In this document: positions 43,051 to 51,968 of the stretch, in pieces
Layout: each line of letters starts with the position of its first letter
How positions within the stretch are numbered: position 1 is the first letter of the stretch
Assembly: GCF_002192455.1 (NCBI RefSeq)
Contig: NZ_CP021744.1
Location: 496,001-560,000, forward strand
Reading direction: 5' to 3'
Source of the DNA: Streptomyces albireticuli
Lineage (GTDB): Bacteria > Actinomycetota > Actinomycetes > Streptomycetales > Streptomycetaceae
DNA length: 64,000 nucleotides
The notes under the pieces: model-generated
Databases searched by the model: none
What the model was told of the DNA's origin: nothing
What the model saw: only the letters and a program-made list of their open reading frames with translations
Position numbers and translations under genes: made by a program

Positions 43051-44613
43051 ATGACCACCCCCAGCCCCGCCGCGCGCCGCACCGCGGCCGTGGGACTCGC
43101 CCTCGCCGCCTGCCTGGGCGCCACCCCCGCCGTCACGGCCACGGCCGCCCCCACCGCGCCGGGATCCGGGGCCGGGCTCGACCGTTACTACAACCAGCGT
43201 CCGGCCTGGGGCAGTTGCGTCACCGGCCCGGACGACACCATGGGCCGCGGTCTGGACAAGGCCGGCGTGCGGTGCGCGGACGTCACCGTGCCGCTCGACT
43301 ACGCCGACCCGCGGGGTCGTACGATCACCGTCGCGATATCCCGGCTCAAGGCCACCGACACCCGCCACCGCATCGGCTCGATCCTGCTCAACAACGGCGG
43401 TCCCGGCGGCACCGCCGTCGACTCCCCGCCGGAATTCCACACGTGGATGAAGAAGGCCGGCCCGCGGTACGACATCGTCGGCTTCGATCCGCGCTTCGTG
43501 GGCCGCAGCACGCCGCTGGACTGCGGCTGGCCCGTCGGCACCAATCTCTTCTCGGCCGGTCTCGGCCGGGCGAGCTTCGAGCGCCAGGTCGCCTTCCAGA
43601 AGGATCTGGCGGCCAAGTGCCGCGCCACCAACGCCTCCGTGCTGCCGCACGTCAGCACCCGCAACACGGCCCGCGACATGGACGTCATCCGCGGCGCGCT
43701 CGGCGAGAAGAAGATCTCCTACTTCGGCTACTCGTACGGTACGTACCTGGGCACCGTCTACACCCAGATGTTCCCCGGCCGCACCGACCGCGTGGTCCTG
43801 GACGGTGCCATCGACCCGCGCAAGTTCAGCCCCCGGCTGCTCCAGGAGTCCGTCGGCGAGAACGAGCGGGCGCTCGCCGACTGGGCCACGTGGGCCGCCG
43901 CCCGTGACGACACCTACGGCCTCGGCCGCACCCGCGCCCAGGTCCTCGCCACCGTCGACCGTCTCATCAGGACGTCCGCGCGCGCCCCGCTGACCGTCGG
44001 CACCGCGCCCGAGACCTTCCGGCTCGACGACACCCACATCCCGTTCCTCCTGCTCGCTGGGGTCGACAGCGACACCGACACGTCCCGCGCGTCGCTCGCC
44101 GAGCAGGTTTCCGTGCTGAACAAGGCCGCGGCCGGGCAGCCGGCCCATATCTCGAAGCAGTTCGCCGCGACCCTGCGGCTCGCGATGACCGGCGAGCGGT
44201 CGCATTACGGCAGCGCGCAGACCGCGATCATCTGCGGGGACAGGGCGGCCCCGCGCGACCCCGAGGTCTACTGGCGGGACATCGAGCGCGGCCGTGCCGC
44301 GTACCCGCGCTTCGGCGCGCTGGCCGACAACATCGGCCCGTGCGCCTTCTGGGACCGCCCCCGCGAGGAGCCCACCCAGGTGAAGCACGACGCCAAGGCA
44401 CTGATCGTGTCCGCCACCGGCGACCCACGCACCACGCACAAGGGGGCCGTCGCCCTGCACGGCCTGCTGCCGAGCTCCAAGCTGATCACCCTCCAGGGCG
44501 CCAACCGGCACGCGATCTACGGCCTCTACGAGAACTCCTGCGTCGACGACAAGGTCAACCAGTACCTGGCAACCGGCGAACTGCCCGCCGGTGACCAGAC
44601 CTGCTCCAAGTAG
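43051..44613 (+). CDS. Exported alpha/beta hydrolase, S33 tripeptidyl-aminopeptidase-like (SlpD/E type)
   Basis: A 520-residue protein with a Sec-type signal (AVGLALAACLGATPAVTATAA). The oxyanion block is ILLNNGGPGGTAVDS, then IVGFDPRFVGRSTPLDC. The nucleophile Ser228 lies in YFGYSYGTYLGTVY. The C-terminal TAP-like domain carries the acid in VSATGDPRTT and the base in ANRHAIYG, with cysteines that may pair (ENSCVDD, DQTCSK). It is a secreted mycelium-associated peptidase family in Streptomyces that removes N-terminal tripeptides. Confidence 0.93.
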   Translation: MTTPSPAARRTAAVGLALAACLGATPAVTATAAPTAPGSGAGLDRYYNQRPAWGSCVTGPDDTMGRGLDKAGVRCADVTVPLDYADPRGRTITVAISRLKATDTRHRIGSILLNNGGPGGTAVDSPPEFHTWMKKAGPRYDIVGFDPRFVGRSTPLDCGWPVGTNLFSAGLGRASFERQVAFQKDLAAKCRATNASVLPHVSTRNTARDMDVIRGALGEKKISYFGYSYGTYLGTVYTQMFPGRTDRVVLDGAIDPRKFSPRLLQESVGENERALADWATWAAARDDTYGLGRTRAQVLATVDRLIRTSARAPLTVGTAPETFRLDDTHIPFLLLAGVDSDTDTSRASLAEQVSVLNKAAAGQPAHISKQFAATLRLAMTGERSHYGSAQTAIICGDRAAPRDPEVYWRDIERGRAAYPRFGALADNIGPCAFWDRPREEPTQVKHDAKALIVSATGDPRTTHKGAVALHGLLPSSKLITLQGANRHAIYGLYENSCVDDKVNQYLATGELPAGDQTCSK

Positions 44614-44661
44614 ATCCGCTGGCCAGACCTGATCTGAGCTGTTGTCACCGAAGGCGAGGAA

Positions 44662-44697
44662 GCGGGCCGTCGCCGGTGCGAACCGGCGGCGGCCCGC
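44662..44697 (+). terminator. Strong hairpin terminator after the S33 peptidase
   Basis: A 15-base stem GCGGGCCGTCGCCGG / CCGGCGGCGGCCCGC with one mismatch and a 6-base loop, 49 bases past the stop. Confidence 0.75.
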
Positions 44698-44864
44698 GAA
44701 CAATTGGCCATGCTCTCGGGCACCCCGGCGCCCGAGCCCTGGTGGTGGACACCACCTCGGCACTCCACCGGAGGCACCCGTCCAGATCGCTGCCCGCCCG
44801 CCGGCCGAAGGCCGGTAGCGTCGGAGCCCCGCCCGCCTCAGCGATCCCACGGAGGAGCGCAGCG

Positions 44865-45179
44865 ATGGACGAGCACATCTGGGCCACAGTCGCCCGGCTC
44901 AAGGAATGGCTGGCCGAGAGCAACCCCGCGCCGGACCGGACGCACCGGACCATGCGCGTACTGAAGCTCACCGAGGAGATCGGCGAGGTCGCCCAGGCCG
45001 TCATCGGCGCGACCCGCTACAACCCCCGCAAGGGCGCCGGCCATACCTGGCACGACGTCGAACAAGAGCTCTGCGACGTCATACTGACCGCCATGGTCGC
45101 CCTCCGCACCCTCACGCCCGATGCGGGGAAGGTCTTCGCGGAGCGGCTGGAGCACGTCGCCTCCCGCTCGCTCCCGTAG
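44865..45179 (+). CDS. MazG-like nucleotide pyrophosphohydrolase
   Basis: A 104-residue protein from ATG 44865 behind GGAGGAG. The metal-binding helix pair is LTEEIGEVAQAVIG and DVEQELCDVILTAMVAL, giving the E-x-x-E ... E-x-x-D set of the MazG fold. Such small homologues hydrolyse non-canonical or excess NTPs as housecleaning enzymes; here the substrate is unknown. It stands alone. Confidence 0.88.
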   Translation: MDEHIWATVARLKEWLAESNPAPDRTHRTMRVLKLTEEIGEVAQAVIGATRYNPRKGAGHTWHDVEQELCDVILTAMVALRTLTPDAGKVFAERLEHVASRSLP

Positions 45180-45251
45180 GGGACGTCGCGCACGGCTCGT
45201 CATGGACGTGCGCCGCGCGAACAATCCCGGCCCCACGCCGACTCCCCAATA

Positions 45252-45269
45252 AGTTAGGGTGAGCTAACT
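45252..45269 (+). promoter_or_regulatory. Palindromic operator upstream of the GntR-MFS-SGNH operon
   Basis: AGTTAG-N6-CTAACT lies 37 bases before the GntR start. It is probably the site of that regulator. The same stretch (TTAGGGTGAGCTAACTAA) also resembles a DtxR-type iron box, but only with small insertions and deletions, so iron control is a weaker reading. Confidence 0.55.
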
Positions 45270-45306
45270 AAGGGATGATGATACGTTCCATCAAGGGGTG
45301 GGCGAA

Positions 45307-45999
45307 GTGCGCGCAGTACCGCGTTCGGCACTGATCGAAGGCACCATCGACCGGCTGAAGTCCGAGATCGTCAGCGGCAGATGGCCGATGGGCGGCAAGA
45401 TCCCCATCGAGGACGAGCTCGTGGAAGAACTCGGGGTCAGCCGCAGCACGCTGCGTCAGGCGGTACAGGCCCTGGTCCACGTGGGCCTGCTGGAGACCGC
45501 GCAGGGCCGGGGGACGTTCGTACGCGGGACCCATGAGGTCGACACCGTCCTGACCCGCTACCTGGCCGACGCCGAGCTCCGCCACGTCCTGGAGACCCGG
45601 CGCGGCCTGGAGGTGGAGGCGGCCGGACTCGCCGCCGAACGGCGGAGCCGGGCCGACCTGGACCGTCTCGCGGCGGTGTACGAGCGTCAGACGGCGGCCC
45701 ACCGGGACGGCAGGGCCCGCGAGTTCGAGCAGGCGGCGGTGGAGTTCCACACGGCCGTGGTCGAGGCCGCGGGCAACCCCGTGCTGATCCGGCTGTACGG
45801 CAGCATGCTCGGCCCCGTCCGGGACTCGGTCCGGCTCGGCGGCGTGCGCCGGCCCCGGGAGCACTACGGCGACCCGGGGCACGCCCGCATCCTGGAGGCG
45901 ATCGACGGCGGCGACCCGAAGGCCGCCCGGGAGGCGGCGGCCGAGCATGTGACCGTCTTCCTGGCCGCGCTCGCGCCCACCGGCGAGGACACGCCGTGA
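45307..45999 (+). CDS. GntR family regulator, FadR subfamily
   Basis: A 230-residue regulator. GTG 45307 is preferred because AAGGGG sits eight bases upstream; GTG 45298 is nine bases earlier. The winged helix is GGKIPIEDELVEELGVSRSTLRQAVQALVHVGLL with ETAQGRGTFV. The C-terminal FCD domain is all helical with DLDRLAAVYERQ, a FHTAVVEAAGNPVL block and HARILEAIDGGD, and probably binds a metal and an organic acid. Its stop overlaps the MFS start (GTGA). Confidence 0.92.
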   Translation: MRAVPRSALIEGTIDRLKSEIVSGRWPMGGKIPIEDELVEELGVSRSTLRQAVQALVHVGLLETAQGRGTFVRGTHEVDTVLTRYLADAELRHVLETRRGLEVEAAGLAAERRSRADLDRLAAVYERQTAAHRDGRAREFEQAAVEFHTAVVEAAGNPVLIRLYGSMLGPVRDSVRLGGVRRPREHYGDPGHARILEAIDGGDPKAAREAAAEHVTVFLAALAPTGEDTP

Positions 46000-47279
46000 C
46001 GGCCCGGGGCGGCTTACCCTCTCCCCACGGCGGGCAGGGGCCGTTGCTCACCCGTACCGCCGTGGCGGCGTCCTGCGCGGGCATGGTGATCATCGGCGCG
46101 CTGATCGCCCTGTACGGACCGGTGGTCCCCGCCCTGCGTGACCGGTTCGGTCTGTCGGAGCCGACGGCCGGGATGCCCCTGGCCGCCCAGTCGCTCGGCG
46201 CGGTGGTGGGCGTCCTCGGCTTCAACGCCGTCCACCACCGCATCGGCAACCGGGCCCTGCTCACCTCGTCCTACCTGACCATGCTGGCGGGCACCGTCAC
46301 CTTCGGCCTTTCCGGGACCTGGCCCATGGTGCTGGCGGCCGCGGTCGTCACGGGACTCGGCCTCGGCGGCGTCGACTTCGCCGTCAGCCGGCTGTTCCTC
46401 ATCGGGCTCGGCTCCCGCGGACCGGCCCTGCTCAACGTGGCCCACGGCTGCTTCGGGCTCGGCACGGTCCTGGCGCCCACCGTCATCGCCGTCACCGGCC
46501 CCGACCACTACGGCGCCACGTTCGTGACGATCGGCCTCCTGACCCTGATCCCTCTGGCGTGCGTCCGCGGGATCCGCGCCCGTCCGACGCCCTCCGAACT
46601 CGCCGGGGCCTCCCCCGCCCGCCGCCGGGGCGGCCGCGGCCCGGCCGTCGTGCTCGCCGGGTTCGTGGCCGTCTACATGCTGCACTTCGCGGTGCAGAGC
46701 GGCATCGGCAACTGGGAGCCCACCCACCTGCACGCGCTCGGCCGGAGCATGACCGGCGCGACCGCCGCGACATCGGCGTACTGGCTGGCCATGACCGCCG
46801 GCCGCTTCCTCGTCGTCCCGCTCGCCCGCCGCTGGTCACCCGCCACGATCGTGACCGGCTCCTGCGCCCTGATGACCGTCAGCGTGCTGCTGCTGCCGGT
46901 GCCGGGTCTCGCCCCCTGGGCGTACGCGGCGGCCGGGCTGTGCATCGGCCCCGTCTTCCCCAACGGCCTGAACTGGCTGAACCGCTCCGCCCCCGCCGCG
47001 GGCAACGCCATGGCCTACGTCATCGCCGCGGCCATGCTCGGCTCCGTCGCCTTCCCACCCGTGCTGGGCGCGGTCATCGAGACGTACGGCGTCGGCGCCC
47101 TGCCCCTCGCCCTGTCCGCCCTCTGCCTGATCACACTGGCCGTCAGCGCGGCCCTCGCGGGACGGCTGCGCGGCACCCGGACGGAGACCGTGCCGGCCCG
47201 GGCCGCACTCCCCCGCAAGACCACACTCACCAAGTCGACCGTACGAACCACAGGCACCCGAGAGAAAGGCGCGTCATGA
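45996..47279 (+). CDS. MFS transporter
   Basis: A 427-residue membrane protein with about 12 helices and a central loop (SPARRRGGRGPAVV). The first half has GMPLAAQSLGAVVGVLGFNAVHHRIGNR and the cytoplasmic motif region. The second half has LHALGRSMTGATAATSAYWLAMTAGRF, as in FucP/sugar-type MFS carriers. Both gene ends overlap neighbours (GTGA with GntR, ATGA with the SGNH gene), so the operon imports or exports a compound that the cotranscribed esterase processes. Confidence 0.92.
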   Translation: MTARGGLPSPHGGQGPLLTRTAVAASCAGMVIIGALIALYGPVVPALRDRFGLSEPTAGMPLAAQSLGAVVGVLGFNAVHHRIGNRALLTSSYLTMLAGTVTFGLSGTWPMVLAAAVVTGLGLGGVDFAVSRLFLIGLGSRGPALLNVAHGCFGLGTVLAPTVIAVTGPDHYGATFVTIGLLTLIPLACVRGIRARPTPSELAGASPARRRGGRGPAVVLAGFVAVYMLHFAVQSGIGNWEPTHLHALGRSMTGATAATSAYWLAMTAGRFLVVPLARRWSPATIVTGSCALMTVSVLLLPVPGLAPWAYAAAGLCIGPVFPNGLNWLNRSAPAAGNAMAYVIAAAMLGSVAFPPVLGAVIETYGVGALPLALSALCLITLAVSAALAGRLRGTRTETVPARAALPRKTTLTKSTVRTTGTREKGAS

Positions 47280-48409
47280 CCCAGCAGTGGGTGGCGGGAT
47301 TCCGCAGCGCGGTGATCAGCCCGTACGAGAGGATCCGGTTCTCCGAACCGCGCGGCTTCCACGACCAGACGGTCCGTCAGATCCTGTACATGGCCGGCGG
47401 CGGCGAACGGATACGCGTACGGCTCTCCAACCGCTACGGCCGCGCCCCGCTGACCGTCGCCGAAGCCCGGGTGGCCGAGCGTAGGACGGCCGACGAGATC
47501 GTCGCCGGGACCGACACCGGTGTGCGGTTCGACGGCTCGGCGCGGGTGACGGTCCCGGCGGGCGGTGAGGCGGTCAGCGACCCGGTCGAACTGCCCGTCC
47601 GGGCGGGCACCGATCTCGTGCTCAGCCTCTACCTGCCGGCGGAGACCGGCCCGGCCACCTACTCTCACATGCCCGTCGAGACGGCTTACGTCACCGGCGG
47701 CAACCGGGCCGGGGCCTCGGCCCTCCCCGGAGCCGAGCAGGTCGAGGCCAGGTTCTACGTGACCGGGATCGACGTGCTCGCGGCCGAAGGCACGGCGGTC
47801 GCCGTCGCGTTCGGCGACTCCTGGTTCGAGGGCGTCGGCACCACTCTCGGCGCCAACCGGCGCTCCGTCGACGCTCTCAACCGGCGGCTGGAGCGCGGCT
47901 GGGCCGTCAACCAGGGCATCGCCGGAAACCGGCTGCTCACCGACGGGGTCGGCGAGCACGCCCTGGCCCGTTTCGAGCGGGACGTGCTGTCCGTGCCCGG
48001 CGCCGCCCACGTCCTGGTGAACTTCGGCATCAACGACCTGGGCCTGCCCGGAATGATCGGCCTGCCCCCCGCCACGGCCGGCGAGCTGACGGCCGGGTTC
48101 ACCGACCTGGCCCGCCGCGCGCACGACGCCGGGCTGACGATCCACGCCGCGACCATCGGCCCGTTCGCCGGCGCGGTCCACCCGGGCCACAACACCCCCG
48201 AGGGCCTCGCCGCCCGGCGCGAGGTCAACGAGTGGATCCGCACCGCCGACACCTTCGACTCGGTCTTCGACGTCGCCCGCGCCGTGGAGGACCCGGCCCG
48301 GCCGGACCGCATCCGCCCCGAATTCGACTGCGGGGACGGCATGCACCTCAACGACGCCGGTGCCCTGGCCATGGCGGCCGCGGTCGACCTCGGCGCGCTC
48401 ACGTTCTGA
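47276..48409 (+). CDS. SGNH/GDSL-type esterase with N-terminal beta domain
   Basis: A 377-residue protein from ATG 47276. Residues about 1-170 are a beta-rich jelly-roll-like domain (IRVRLSNRYGRAPLTVAEA, DLVLSLYLPAETGP). The SGNH hydrolase domain has block I FGDSWFEG (Ser182), Gly in NQGIAGNRL, Asn in NFGINDLG, and the Asp/His pair in DCGDGMHLNDAG. There is no signal peptide, so it acts inside the cell, probably deacylating a compound imported by the coupled MFS carrier. Confidence 0.93.
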   Translation: MTQQWVAGFRSAVISPYERIRFSEPRGFHDQTVRQILYMAGGGERIRVRLSNRYGRAPLTVAEARVAERRTADEIVAGTDTGVRFDGSARVTVPAGGEAVSDPVELPVRAGTDLVLSLYLPAETGPATYSHMPVETAYVTGGNRAGASALPGAEQVEARFYVTGIDVLAAEGTAVAVAFGDSWFEGVGTTLGANRRSVDALNRRLERGWAVNQGIAGNRLLTDGVGEHALARFERDVLSVPGAAHVLVNFGINDLGLPGMIGLPPATAGELTAGFTDLARRAHDAGLTIHAATIGPFAGAVHPGHNTPEGLAARREVNEWIRTADTFDSVFDVARAVEDPARPDRIRPEFDCGDGMHLNDAGALAMAAAVDLGALTF

Positions 48410-48479
48410 AGTGATCGGCACCCCTGAGCCGCCTCCCCGCCCCGACACCGCCCGGTGACCCGGTTCCCCTCGGCCCCGC

Positions 48480-49685
48480 TCACCGGCCCGTGACTCTGAG
48501 GCCGCCCAGGTAGTCGGGCAAAGCGATCGTGTTCGTGACCTTCTTGCCTTCCTCCAGCATCCGGTTGAGGATCCACGGCCTGCTCAGCAGACCGTTGCGG
48601 AGGCGGAGCCCCCAGGCGGTGCCGGGTGCGAGGAACCTGCCGGTGCGGTCGCCACCCTTCTGGCAGCCCTGGGCGTAGCCGCGCGTCAGGTTCTCGTACC
48701 GGGCGAGGGCCGCGCGCTGGTCGTCGGGCGTCCGGCCGAGTTCGCCGGCCAGGATGTAGGCGGCGACGATGCCGGTGCCGGTGCCCATGCCGCCGATGGT
48801 GGCGCCGCAGGCGGCGTCGCCGACGAGGGCGACCCGGCCGGAGGGGGTGGACCAGGCGTCCACGTCCGCCCGGCTGATGGAGTCGAAGTAGACCTCGGGC
48901 GCCGCTTCGAGGGTGCCGAGGAGCAGGGGGACGTCCCAGCCGAGTCCGGCGAAGGCCTCGGTGATCAGCTCCTTGTGGCGCCGGGTGTCGTGGCGGTCGT
49001 AGGAGAGTTCGGGCGAGGCGAAGACGAAGAAGGCGCCGGCCCGCCCGGGGTCGCGGTGGTCGGCGCCCATACTGGCCAGCCTGCCGGGGGCGTTGTAGCC
49101 GACGGAGCCCTCACCGGGGTCCATGCCGCGGTAGTTGGGCAGGCTCCAGGTGGCGGCGTAGTGGCCGAGGTGGGTCACGTAGTCCTTCTCGGGGCCGAAG
49201 GCGAGCCGCCGCACGTGGGAGTGCAGTCCGTCCGCGCCTATCACGAGGTCGAAGTCGGCCGGGGCGCCGTGGCGGAAGGTGGCCCGTACGCCGTCCGCCG
49301 TCTCGGTGAGCGAGGTGATCGTGTCCCCGAAGACATAGGTGGCGTACGGGAGGCTGTGCTCGTGAAGGGCGCGGGCGAGGTCGCCGCGGAGTACTTCGAG
49401 GTCACCGCCGGCGAAGTCGGCCGGGAGGTGGAGGAGTCCGGCGCCGTTCCCGTCGACGAAGCGCATGGGGCTGCCGCCGGTGGCGATCCCCCGCAGGCGG
49501 TCGAGGACGCCCATCCGCTCCAGCACGCCCAGGTGGGTGTCACCGCGGAAGTCGACGGCCTGGCCGCCTTCGCGCGGGCCCGGCGCGAGTTCGACGACGG
49601 TGACGTCGAAGCCGTGGCGGCCAAGCCAGTAGGCGAGCGCGGGGCCCGCGATGCCGGCACCGGAGACGAGGATCTTCTTGCTCAC
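48480..49685 (-). CDS. FAD-dependent monooxygenase (PHBH/TetX-like)
   Basis: A 401-residue flavoprotein from GTG 49685 with a GGAAG ribosome site. The dinucleotide motif is ILVSGAGIAGPALAYWLGRHG with VVE after it. The DG-type motif is LVIGADGLHSHVRR, and the second FAD contact is RVALVGDAACGATIGGMGTG. This aromatic hydroxylase group includes tetracycline-inactivating TetX. It is divergent from a TetR gene across a duplicated operator, the usual layout of an inducible xenobiotic-degrading gene. Confidence 0.92.
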   Translation of the reverse strand: MSKKILVSGAGIAGPALAYWLGRHGFDVTVVELAPGPREGGQAVDFRGDTHLGVLERMGVLDRLRGIATGGSPMRFVDGNGAGLLHLPADFAGGDLEVLRGDLARALHEHSLPYATYVFGDTITSLTETADGVRATFRHGAPADFDLVIGADGLHSHVRRLAFGPEKDYVTHLGHYAATWSLPNYRGMDPGEGSVGYNAPGRLASMGADHRDPGRAGAFFVFASPELSYDRHDTRRHKELITEAFAGLGWDVPLLLGTLEAAPEVYFDSISRADVDAWSTPSGRVALVGDAACGATIGGMGTGTGIVAAYILAGELGRTPDDQRAALARYENLTRGYAQGCQKGGDRTGRFLAPGTAWGLRLRNGLLSRPWILNRMLEEGKKVTNTIALPDYLGGLRVTGR

Positions 49686-49725
49686 GCGAACCACTTCCCT
49701 TGGGGGTCGACGCGCCCCGAACAAC

Positions 49726-49774
49726 TGTGTCCGGTGGACGCTGTTTCTTGTTGTGTACGGTAGACACAGTTTCT
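49726..49774. promoter_or_regulatory. Duplicated operator between monooxygenase and TetR genes
   Basis: Two imperfect 23-base direct copies, 49726-49748 and 49752-49774, share TGTGT-n-CGGT-n-GAC and end in GTTTCT. The second contains the dyad TGTGT-N7-ACACA. They cover the shared upstream region of both divergent genes. Confidence 0.65.
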
Positions 49775-49810
49775 GGACCTGGCAAGCGCGGACGCGGGAG
49801 CGTGGTGGCG

Positions 49811-50536
49811 ATGAGCGACGAGCGGGACGAGTGGGCGGAGACGGTACGGATCCTCTGGGAGCCGCCGGTCAAGCCCCGGCGCGGTCCGAAACCCGCCCTG
49901 AACCTCGACCGGATCGCCCGCGCCGCCATCGAGATCGCCGACGCGGAAGGGCTCGCCGCGCTGTCCATGCAGCGCCTCGCCGAGCTGATCGGGTTCACGA
50001 AGATGTCGCTCTACCGGTACGTGCCGGGCAGGGCCGAACTCGTCGCGCTGATGGTGGACACCGCGATCGGCGAGGCACCGGCCGAGGACACGGGGCAGGA
50101 CGGCTGGCGGGAGCGGCTCGGCGCGTGGTCGCACCGGCTGGTGGCGGTGTTCCAGGAGCATCCGTGGCTGCTCGACGCCACGATCGGCACGCGCGTCATG
50201 GGCCCCCGGGAGCTCGGCTGGATGGAACGCGCCCTGGCCGCCCTGGACGGCACCGGCCTCTCCGGCGCCGAGCGGATGGACGCCGTCGTCCTGCTCACCA
50301 GCCATGTCCGCGGGATCGCCCAGCAGTCCCGCGCGGCCGGCCCGGCAGGCGGCCCCGAGAAGCAACTGGCCGCCGTCCTCGGCCGGCTGATGGACGAGCA
50401 CGGCGAGCGCTATCCGGCGCTCGGCGCCGCCCTGGCCTCGGCCGCCGCGCCCGGGGAGCAGGACCAGGCGCTGGAGTTCGGCCTCCAGCGCATCCTGGAC
50501 GGGCTGGAGGCGCTCATCGCACGGCGCGCGGGCTGA
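49811..50536 (+). CDS. TetR family regulator with TetR-class C-terminal domain
   Basis: A 241-residue repressor from ATG 49811. The HTH is LNLDRIARAAIEIADAEGLAALSMQRLAELIGFTKMSLYRYV, the TetR-proper class that carries a TetR_C ligand domain. In-frame GTGs at 49802 and 49805 are alternatives. It is divergent from the TetX-like monooxygenase and most likely represses it through the duplicated operator. Confidence 0.92.
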   Translation: MSDERDEWAETVRILWEPPVKPRRGPKPALNLDRIARAAIEIADAEGLAALSMQRLAELIGFTKMSLYRYVPGRAELVALMVDTAIGEAPAEDTGQDGWRERLGAWSHRLVAVFQEHPWLLDATIGTRVMGPRELGWMERALAALDGTGLSGAERMDAVVLLTSHVRGIAQQSRAAGPAGGPEKQLAAVLGRLMDEHGERYPALGAALASAAAPGEQDQALEFGLQRILDGLEALIARRAG

Positions 50537-50624
50537 AAGCGGGGGCCCGGCAAGGCCATCGAGACGGCGGAAGGACAGGCCGGGCGATCGATCCGGCGGA
50601 AGAACGTGCCGCCCCCGTACGGAC

Positions 50625-51179
50625 TCAGACCGTGAGGGCACGCTCCACCAGCAGGACCCCGATGACGCTCGCCGCCTCGGAGATCTCGCCCGACCGGACG
50701 GCGTCCACGGCCGCCTCGAAGGGCAGCCACCGCAGGGTCATGCCGGCCTCGGTCGGGTCGCGCCGGACGGTGCCCCGGAAAAGGTCCGTGGCGAGGTAGA
50801 GGTGCACGACGGCCGGGGTCCGGGACGGGAGCGGGTGGAAGGCGGTCAGGTGCCGGAGCTCGCGCGGGTACCAGCCCGTCTCCTCCTCGCACTCCCGCCG
50901 CGCCGCGTCCAGGGGGTCCTCGCCCTTCCCGATCGCCCCGCCGGGGACATGGAGCAGTCGCGTTCCCAGCGGGTAGAAGGCGTCCTCGACGAAGGCCACC
51001 CGGCGCTGCCCGTCGACCAGGACGATGCGGGCGCCGTCCGCGATCTCGACGCGTTCGTACGTCCCTTCCGCGCCGTGCGGCTGGACCACCCGGTCGCGGT
51101 GGACGGTGAGATGCGGTCCCTCGTGCACGATCTCGGTGCCCAGGCGGGTCCATCCGTGCCCATGGTCGTGGTCAGTCAT
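50625..51179 (-). CDS. Nudix hydrolase (ADP-ribose pyrophosphatase-like)
   Basis: A 184-residue enzyme from ATG 51179 with a GGGGAAC ribosome site. The Nudix box reads GGAIGKGEDPLDAARRECEEE followed by TGW, an exact GX5EX7REUXEEXGU match. The N-terminal strands (LTVHRDRVVQPHG, YERVEIADGARIVLVDG) fit the ADP-ribose/NDP-sugar subgroup. The frame that continues upstream is not coding. Confidence 0.93.
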   Translation of the reverse strand: MTDHDHGHGWTRLGTEIVHEGPHLTVHRDRVVQPHGAEGTYERVEIADGARIVLVDGQRRVAFVEDAFYPLGTRLLHVPGGAIGKGEDPLDAARRECEEETGWYPRELRHLTAFHPLPSRTPAVVHLYLATDLFRGTVRRDPTEAGMTLRWLPFEAAVDAVRSGEISEAASVIGVLLVERALTV

Positions 51180-51326
51180 GTTCCCCGGTCGTCCTTGAGG
51201 TGGGTGTGCCGCCTTGGGTAACGCGCGGGGCCCCGGGCCGTTGCGGGTGAGGGGCGAGCGGTCCGGATGCGGGGAGCCCGATGGGATGAATTCGTTCACA
51301 CGTTCGACATCTGGCAGGATGCGGGG

Positions 51327-51917
51327 ATGTCGACGGAACGTGAAGCCCTCTCGGGACCCGGCACCCGCGGCCCCGGACCCTGGCCGTGCGGGCCGGGGAT
51401 CCCCGGCGATCTGCTGAGGGCCAAGGAGCTGGCGTACGACCCGGCTGGGTTCGTGTGCGCGCCGCCGGTGCCCGAGGCGGAGAGCGCCGAGTACGGGGCG
51501 TGCGCGTTCACCCTGGACGGGCTCTCCGTCCGGTTCCGCACGGCCAGGACGACGCCGACGAAGGCCGGCCAGTTCGTCACGGTGTGGCAGAGGTCCGCGA
51601 GCGGGCCGATCCGGCCCTTCGACGCCGCGGACCCCGTCGACCTCTTCGTCATCAGCACCCGCGAGGGCGACCGGTTCGGGCAGTTCGTGTTCCCGCTGGA
51701 GGTGCTCCGCGAACGGGACATCGTGTCGGTGGACGGTTCCGGCGGGAAGCGGGCCTTCCGCGTCTATCCGCCGTGGGTGACGACCACCAGCCGCCAGGCC
51801 CGGGGCACACAGGCCTGGCAGGTGCGGCACTTCCTGCGGCTATCCGAGGACGAGCCCCTCGACGTTCCCCGCGCCCGGGCGCTGTACCACCCGCGTCCCG
51901 CCCGCGAACGCCCGTGA
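51327..51917 (+). CDS. MepB family protein
   Basis: A 196-residue protein from ATG 51327. The family pattern is present: AKELAYDPAGFVCAPPVPEAES, a central YGACAFTLDGLSVRFRTART with TPTKAGQFVTVWQR, DLFVISTREGDRFGQFVFP and the closing KRAFRVYPPWVTTTSRQA. MepB was named from the staphylococcal mepRAB locus and has no known activity. It stands alone, between divergent and convergent neighbours. Confidence 0.9.
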   Translation: MSTEREALSGPGTRGPGPWPCGPGIPGDLLRAKELAYDPAGFVCAPPVPEAESAEYGACAFTLDGLSVRFRTARTTPTKAGQFVTVWQRSASGPIRPFDAADPVDLFVISTREGDRFGQFVFPLEVLRERDIVSVDGSGGKRAFRVYPPWVTTTSRQARGTQAWQVRHFLRLSEDEPLDVPRARALYHPRPARERP

Positions 51918-51968
51918 CGTCGCGGCCCGGGCGCCGCTCCGTCCCGTCCGGCACCCAGGACACCGCGG

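Noticed and set aside
45254..45271. Iron box upstream of the GntR operon
   Set aside because: The match needs insertions and deletions, whereas the AGTTAG-N6-CTAACT dyad fits a GntR operator better.
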